DNA from: Rachicladosporium sp. CCFEE 5018
Lineage: Eukaryota; Ascomycota; Dothideomycetes; Cladosporiales; Cladosporiaceae
Reading direction: 5' to 3'
Length of the DNA: 43,742 nucleotides
NCBI GenBank assembly: GCA_002077045.2
Contig: KZ111142.1
Coordinates: 1,634,007 to 1,677,748 of the forward strand
Numbering within the stretch: position 1 is the stretch's first letter; every line of letters begins with the position of its first letter. Made by a program: the position numbers and the translations under genes. Below the pieces are notes generated by a model. That model did not search any database, was not told where the DNA came from, and worked only from the letters and a program-made list of their open reading frames with translations. Shown here one piece after another: positions 39,472 to 43,742 of this stretch.

Positions 39472-40427
39472 AGTGTTGTGCTGCCCTTGCGGTCGTGAGG
39501 TTCAATGATCTATGACAAGCTTGGCCAAGCTTCTAAGCGAGAGCCGTGCCGCCGTCCGGAAACCAGAGCAGGGTACGAAGATGTCGTGAACAGTTTCCGC
39601 AGCAAATGTAGAGGCTTTATGACTGTCATCCGCCGTCGATGTTCAGTATGACACGAGAGGGTCGTTCGATTGTTGCTCGATGAACGCTCGATGAATGCTC
39701 GATGGGGTTCAAGTACTTCCCCTCGAGACACCGGGCGTTCGGGCAAAACTCGAAGGGCGAGTCAAAGCGTCGTTCGCGTCGGCCGAGGCGGAGATAAATA
39801 GATCTTTGTGTGTATGGCCAAGAAGCTGCTGACGACGGCGGGACGCAGATCACGAAGGCGCAGTAGGTACTTGTACGCAACAATGGCGACTTCGCTCGAT
39901 TGCCGGCTGGTGATACATCGCAATACAACCCGGAATGCACTCTGAAGCCCTCCTGACTAAGCGTTACCGCTCGGAGTTAAAGTTTCGCAAGACAGGCTGA
40001 GAGCTTCATAAGATCGTCATAGAGGGCACTCGGTGACTGCAGTAGGTGGTTGGGTGAGATCTCAACACAGGATATGGTAACTCTATCACTGAATTGTGTA
40101 AGATTGTCATTGATAGGTCAGCTTCAAGTGTTGGACGGTCGTGGACGTTGCATATCGAGCGGTGAGGCCGAGTTACCGGCAGCACGCAATCGCACGGCAG
40201 TCGCGACAGGCGCTTGCGAGGAGAAGCACGAGTACTCAAGCACCTATCGGAATTCGAGTGCGTTAACCCGATGAATCATCGTCTCATTCGATTCGCGAAT
40301 GCAGGTTCAAGGACCGTCGCATGCAAAGTGCCCAGTCGAAGGTAGAGATCGGTCTGTACGAAGTGTGTCCAAATATATCCCAAGATCGCTCGAACGCGCA
40401 ATACTTTCCAACCAGATGTTCGCAGAT
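39472..40427. other. Intergenic region upstream of the MFS gene
   Basis: 956 bp between the MFS start and the stop of the DUF3431 gene (both minus strand). It contains the MFS promoter and a small tandem repeat at 39675-39704. No gene is supported. Confidence 0.4.
39675..39704. repeat. 11-bp tandem repeat, 2.7 copies, in the MFS upstream region
   Basis: The unit GCTCGATGAAY occurs at 39675-39685 and 39686-39696, then GCTCGATG at 39697-39704. A related TTCGAT precedes it. It lies about 200 bp upstream of the MFS start and could bind a regulator or be a chance duplication. Confidence 0.6.
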
Positions 40428-41696
40428 TCAAAACCCATCACCGTCCCTCCACGTCCTCCCAGCCTCCAGTGCCCTCTGCGCCGGATTTCTCCCCAGCTCG
40501 AAAGCCGCATCCTTCCTCCTGTTCATCTCCGCCCAGATCTTCTTGATCTCCTCCTCCAGCTCTTCATCTCTCCCCACCCTCGGGATGTCCAGATCTGCCT
40601 CCTGCGCAACCTTCCCAGTCGGACTGCGCAGCTTCACCTCCTCGATCATGTCCGCCTTCTTCCACCATAGCTGTAGCTCATTCTTTGCCTCGTTAAGATT
40701 GTATTGCAGTTCAAACCAATAGTCGAAAGCCTCCGGCGAGCCGAAGCAGAAGCCATAGCCGTCGCAATAGCATTCGCTCATCGAAGGACAATGGGATGGC
40801 GAGGAAGTGAAGACGTATTGCCAGATGTACTCGAACACCCTCCCAGATAGATAGTCCGAGAGCTCAGTCCTTAGCAGCCAGTCCCGCAGATACACATACC
40901 GCTGCTTCGGCGTCGCTAGTATCCGCTCGCGACTCACCGCAAATTGCGCGCAGCACGGCTGCGCCAGTATGGTAGGTATAGGATCCTTCGGGAATATCTG
41001 CGCCCAGCTATCCGCAATCAGATGTTCCTCCTGCTTCCAGCTCAAGCGCTCCCTCACGCCCGGGTGCAGCCAAGCCGGACACCCGGGTTCCCAGTGGCAC
41101 CGCAAGTTCATGTAGCCCAATCGCATCACCCGCTCGGGACTCAGATGGCGTATCATCTGCACGGCATCGGTGTCGAGGATCTCGTTATTGTGCCAGGCGA
41201 ACTGGTGGCCGTGCATGAAGATGCTGAAGTCTGGAAGGGCGTCATAGTGGTCGATTATGTAGGAGAGGTAGATCATTGCTTCGTGGCCCTTGTTGCGTGG
41301 AGGGTGGAGCGGTGCGGTGGGGTCGTCTGCTACATAAATCGCCGTGGTGAGCAAGCCTGACGCGAGCATATCGCTCAGCTCCAAGTCGACCCATGTTGTT
41401 TTCTCCGCCTTCGTCCTGGCTAGCACAAGAGCGCGAGTGTAGTTGCTGCCGACTGCTTTGAGCTGGCCGTCTGGAAGGGGAGACTTCCACGGTGGCAGCT
41501 TGGTGTAGCCATGTCGGCCTGAGGTATCTGGTCTGCCGTTCCGTAGATCAGGGAGGATATTGTGCCCACTTGCGATCTGCTCTTCCGTCGGCCGGGATGG
41601 TCTGCCTGAGCTCCATTGTGCGTTATGAAGTGTGCTGTACAGAAGAAGGGTGGCCACGCCGGCGATTGTCAAGTAAGGGAAGTACCGGCGTAGCAT
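40428..41696 (-). CDS. DUF3431-family type II membrane protein
   Basis: 422 aa, one exon. A short basic N-terminus (MLRR) and a hydrophobic segment (about 8-23, PYLTIAGVATLLLYST) form a likely signal anchor, so the rest would face the secretory lumen. The DUF3431 core (PF11913 type) is recognisable: TAIYVADDP (about 118-126), NKGHEAMIYLSYIIDHYDALPDFSIFMHGHQFAWHN (within 135-170), YMNLRCHW, WAQIFP, CAQFAVSRERI and RVFEYIWQYVF. Family members are often found in fungi and look glycosyltransferase-like in topology, but no activity is established. A charged C-terminal helix follows (about 340-400). Confidence 0.88.
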   Translation of the reverse strand: MLRRYFPYLTIAGVATLLLYSTLHNAQWSSGRPSRPTEEQIASGHNILPDLRNGRPDTSGRHGYTKLPPWKSPLPDGQLKAVGSNYTRALVLARTKAEKTTWVDLELSDMLASGLLTTAIYVADDPTAPLHPPRNKGHEAMIYLSYIIDHYDALPDFSIFMHGHQFAWHNNEILDTDAVQMIRHLSPERVMRLGYMNLRCHWEPGCPAWLHPGVRERLSWKQEEHLIADSWAQIFPKDPIPTILAQPCCAQFAVSRERILATPKQRYVYLRDWLLRTELSDYLSGRVFEYIWQYVFTSSPSHCPSMSECYCDGYGFCFGSPEAFDYWFELQYNLNEAKNELQLWWKKADMIEEVKLRSPTGKVAQEADLDIPRVGRDEELEEEIKKIWAEMNRRKDAAFELGRNPAQRALEAGRTWRDGDGF

Positions 41697-42620
41697 ATCC
41701 GAACGGCGAAATGGCGCCGTGGTAGTCCTTGCTTTGCGCCGCTCCGAAGAGCGATAGGCGACATGTCTTGATCGTGATTAGATCATGATCTACGCGGCCG
41801 GATAGGACAGTATGGTCGGTTTCAGAGATCACCCATGCAACGGCATCCTCCCGCCTGTGCACTGAGTCCTGCTAGGTATGGAGCGAGGGTGGAGGATCAC
41901 GATACATGATCGTTGTGGACAAGAAGAAGAGGAAAGTTTGGAACCGTGGATGTGTGGATCGCCGTGAGGTGTTACGCGTAACAGCGGACACGTACCGGCA
42001 GGTGAAGTCTAAATTTCTATGTCCCTCCCACCGCTCATGTAAGTCATCTCGGTCCTCAGTACATCCCCTCACGTCTTCTACCTCCCCACTACCTTACCCA
42101 CGTCTCCTCATCGCGCCCGGCGACAGCACACTGGCAAGCCGTTGCACTTCGTCGTGCCTAGCCCTTGCCTCCAATTCTTGCGAGACACGTAGCCGACCCG
42201 AATGCATGTGATAGCGCTTCATGCCTCGTGACAGCATTCGCGCCCTAACCAGTCTTCTAGCACTCCGTTCCTTGCCCCTGCACTTGCGCGAGTCTCAAAT
42301 GCTGGTCCGGGTCAAACGTCAATCTTGACGGGCATTGACGATCGGTTACTGCGATGCTCCAAATTATATCAACTACGTCTGGTAGTCTTGTGTCGCAGCT
42401 CGAGCACGGCAATCATATACGAGATCAGCCCGTTGCTAGCGACAGGTCAAGCTCACGCAATGCGTCGGGCTCAAATCATTGCGCCATGGTATCGGACGAG
42501 GTCGGGCTCGTTCAAGTGCCGTGGTTTGCACACTCATCGCGCGTCTTCGCGCGGATGTTACATAACGCGACGAATTCGGCTTTCCGCACCAGCCAAGTCA
42601 GCGTGCCGTATCGTTGTTCA
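41697..42620. other. Intergenic region
   Basis: 924 bp between the DUF3431 start and the stop of the F-box/LRR-like gene, both minus strand. It must include the DUF3431 promoter. Open frames on the plus strand (41906-42211, 42354-42857) are not supported by any domain. Confidence 0.4.
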
Positions 42621-43742
42621 TCACCGATCACCATGCTCAGGGCACCGCCTGACCACCCATTTCTCCCATGCCTTACGTTGCGCATTACTCACGGTGAAGC
42701 CGTTGTCACCCAAGTGCTCAACAGAATCGGAGTAGGCCTTGCCATTGCAATTGCACCATGTAGCCGAAGCTGGCGTAATAGGCGAATCCAAAGGCGGGAA
42801 GTCAAGTTCGTGAGCGTCTGGACCATGTTCGTCGTCAGTATCCGAGTCTCCCTCTAAGTCGATTTCATCTGACGACGAGGCTCCTGCCAGCTCCTGCGCA
42901 GGCGTTGCATTACTCGGTCCAGCCACTGGAACGTAGTCTTCTTCGCTGCTGTCACTCTCGCTTTCGCCTGGTGGCTCATCATCTAGAACCTCCGCTCCAG
43001 CAGCCAGCCAGAACTCATCAAAGCTTCGCGCATAGCCGATGCGTCGGAGGCTGACCCACTCCAGTCTACTCATCGCATGTCGTAGTTCACTGAGTACATC
43101 CTTCTACATATTTCCTTCCCGAAGCTGCACATCGCGCAAACGAAGACCTTTCAGTCGGTCTCGATGTCGTAGTGCAAGGCCTAGTATCTCGTCTGCATTG
43201 AGCTTCCAACCCTGCACGCCGAATGCAACAAGCTTGTCCCAAGTCACGTTGTGAAATACGTCTTCCAGGGGTAATGTGAGAGGTCTATGCGAAGGGAACC
43301 CAACGTGCACGGCTTGCATATTCTTTGCAGACGTGAAGACCGTTCGAAAAAGATCTGACAGCTCACTCATCTTCGAGTCGAGATCGTTGCCGTCATCGAA
43401 ATGCAGCGTGAGACAAGTCAGACGCTCGGCCAGCGTGGACAGCGATCGTGGCTGCGCGGACGAGAGGAATTCCGCGCTCCGCGGGCTGAGCATGGGCGAT
43501 GAGAAGCGCGACCAAGGCGCTTTCGAAACCAGAAGTGCTGCTCCTATGGTCTGAGATCCATGAGAGCAAGCCTTTGCCCATTCCAGATGAATCAATGCAT
43601 CAGCGTCTGCATGCTGTTGCACATACCGTAGAATTGCTCGGTCCTCCTCGTCTTGCACGCGCAGCAATTGGACATGTTGAAGTGATGTGAAGCTGCCGAT
43701 TGCCTTTTGCAAAACCTGCACATCGTACTGTGACTCGACAAT
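42621..43742 (-). CDS. F-box/LRR-like protein (5' end cut by window edge), interrupted by an in-frame TAG
   Basis: The minus-strand frame is open from the right edge to a TAG at 43106-43104 and then continues in the same frame to a TGA at 42621. Upstream part: YDVQVLQKAIGSFTSLQHVQ, LAERLTCLTLHFDDG, LFRTVFTSAKNMQAVHVGFPS and LEDVFHNVTWDKLVAFGVQGWKLNADEILGLALRHR, which is the leucine-rich pattern of fungal F-box-associated proteins. Across the stop it reads RDVQLREGNM-stop-KDVLSELRHAMSRLEWVSLRRIGYA. As I recall, relatives have Trp at this position (..EGSMWKDVL..), so TGG has probably become TAG. The downstream 160 codons carry an acidic Ser/Asp/Glu segment and a Cys-containing end (TWCNCNGKAY, RRCPEHGDR). 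The true N-terminus and any F-box lie outside the window. It may be a pseudogene, or the stop may be bypassed. Confidence 0.65.
43104..43106 (-). other. In-frame TAG at an expected Trp codon
   Basis: The codon reads ATG-TAG-AAG-GAT; a single G to A change from TGG explains it. Searching nearby GT and AG positions, the only phase-matched pair that would remove it spans 27 nt, too short for an intron. The following AAGGAT is not a known leaky context. Confidence 0.7.

Noticed and set aside
43080..43165. Intron that would remove the TAG of the F-box/LRR-like gene
   Set aside because: The only phase-matched GT..AG pair nearby is 27 nt long; the longer pairs shift the frame.
1..43742. CRISPR array, bacterial operon, plasmid or prophage features
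   Set aside because: The window is eukaryotic: spliced genes, no Shine-Dalgarno spacing, no direct-repeat/spacer pattern.

Overview
The window is nuclear DNA of a filamentous ascomycete (Pezizomycotina). This rests on short introns of about 50-95 nt with GT..AG ends and CTGAC/CTAAC branch points, on families typical of that group (HET-domain protein, fungal F-box/LRR-like proteins, DUF3431, the Con7-like C2H2 factor type, FAT1-type acyl-CoA synthetase), and on a nuclear gene for mitochondrial ribosomal protein uS8m. A Dothideomycete is my best guess, but that is inference. There is no prokaryotic, plasmid or viral signature, and I saw no tRNA, rRNA, CRISPR array or intact transposon.

Layout. 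1-1159: C-terminal part of an unknown acidic protein, cut by the left edge. 1.2-7.0 kb: a looser, accessory-looking stretch with a HET-domain gene and a convergent F-box-like gene. 7.2-8.5 kb: a peroxisomal (SKL-ending) FMN-dependent 2-hydroxyacid oxidase. 9.1-13.5 kb: an unknown coiled-coil protein divergent from a Y-family polymerase kappa. 13.6-18.3 kb: an amidase divergent from a FAT1-type very-long-chain acyl-CoA synthetase. 18.8-21.8 kb: mitochondrial uS8m divergent from a conserved P/Q-rich protein. 22.1-23.1 kb: a single-pass membrane protein. 24.6-29.9 kb: two WD40 genes head to head (WDR68/DCAF7 type and WDR6/Rtt10 type). 30.0-32.5 kb: a C2H2 transcription factor. 32.5-36.6 kb: a long stretch with no gene I can support. 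36.6-39.5 kb: an SDR dehydrogenase convergent with a seven-exon MFS transporter. 40.4-41.7 kb: a DUF3431 protein. 42.6 kb to the right edge: an F-box/LRR-like gene cut by the edge.

Several genes need splicing that an ORF scan hides. The amidase (72 nt) and the WDR68-type gene (60 nt) carry in-frame introns without stops. FAT1 starts with a 7-nt coding exon, and the P/Q-rich gene with a 38-nt exon. The MFS gene has six introns that I could place by codon phase.

The most unusual observations are two conserved reading frames interrupted by a stop and continuing in the same frame. In the C2H2 factor the stop is TGA followed by CAATTA, a match to the CARYYA leaky-stop context, and a 136-codon basic tail continues in the same frame behind it; a weak alternative intron could also remove this stop. 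In the F-box-like gene at the right edge a TAG sits where relatives, as I recall them, have a Trp (TGG), and I found no phase-compatible intron of normal size that removes it. Readthrough, A-to-I editing (UAG or UGA to UGG), recent nonsense mutation or assembly error are the competing explanations. All calls come from reading the sequence; no database search was run.
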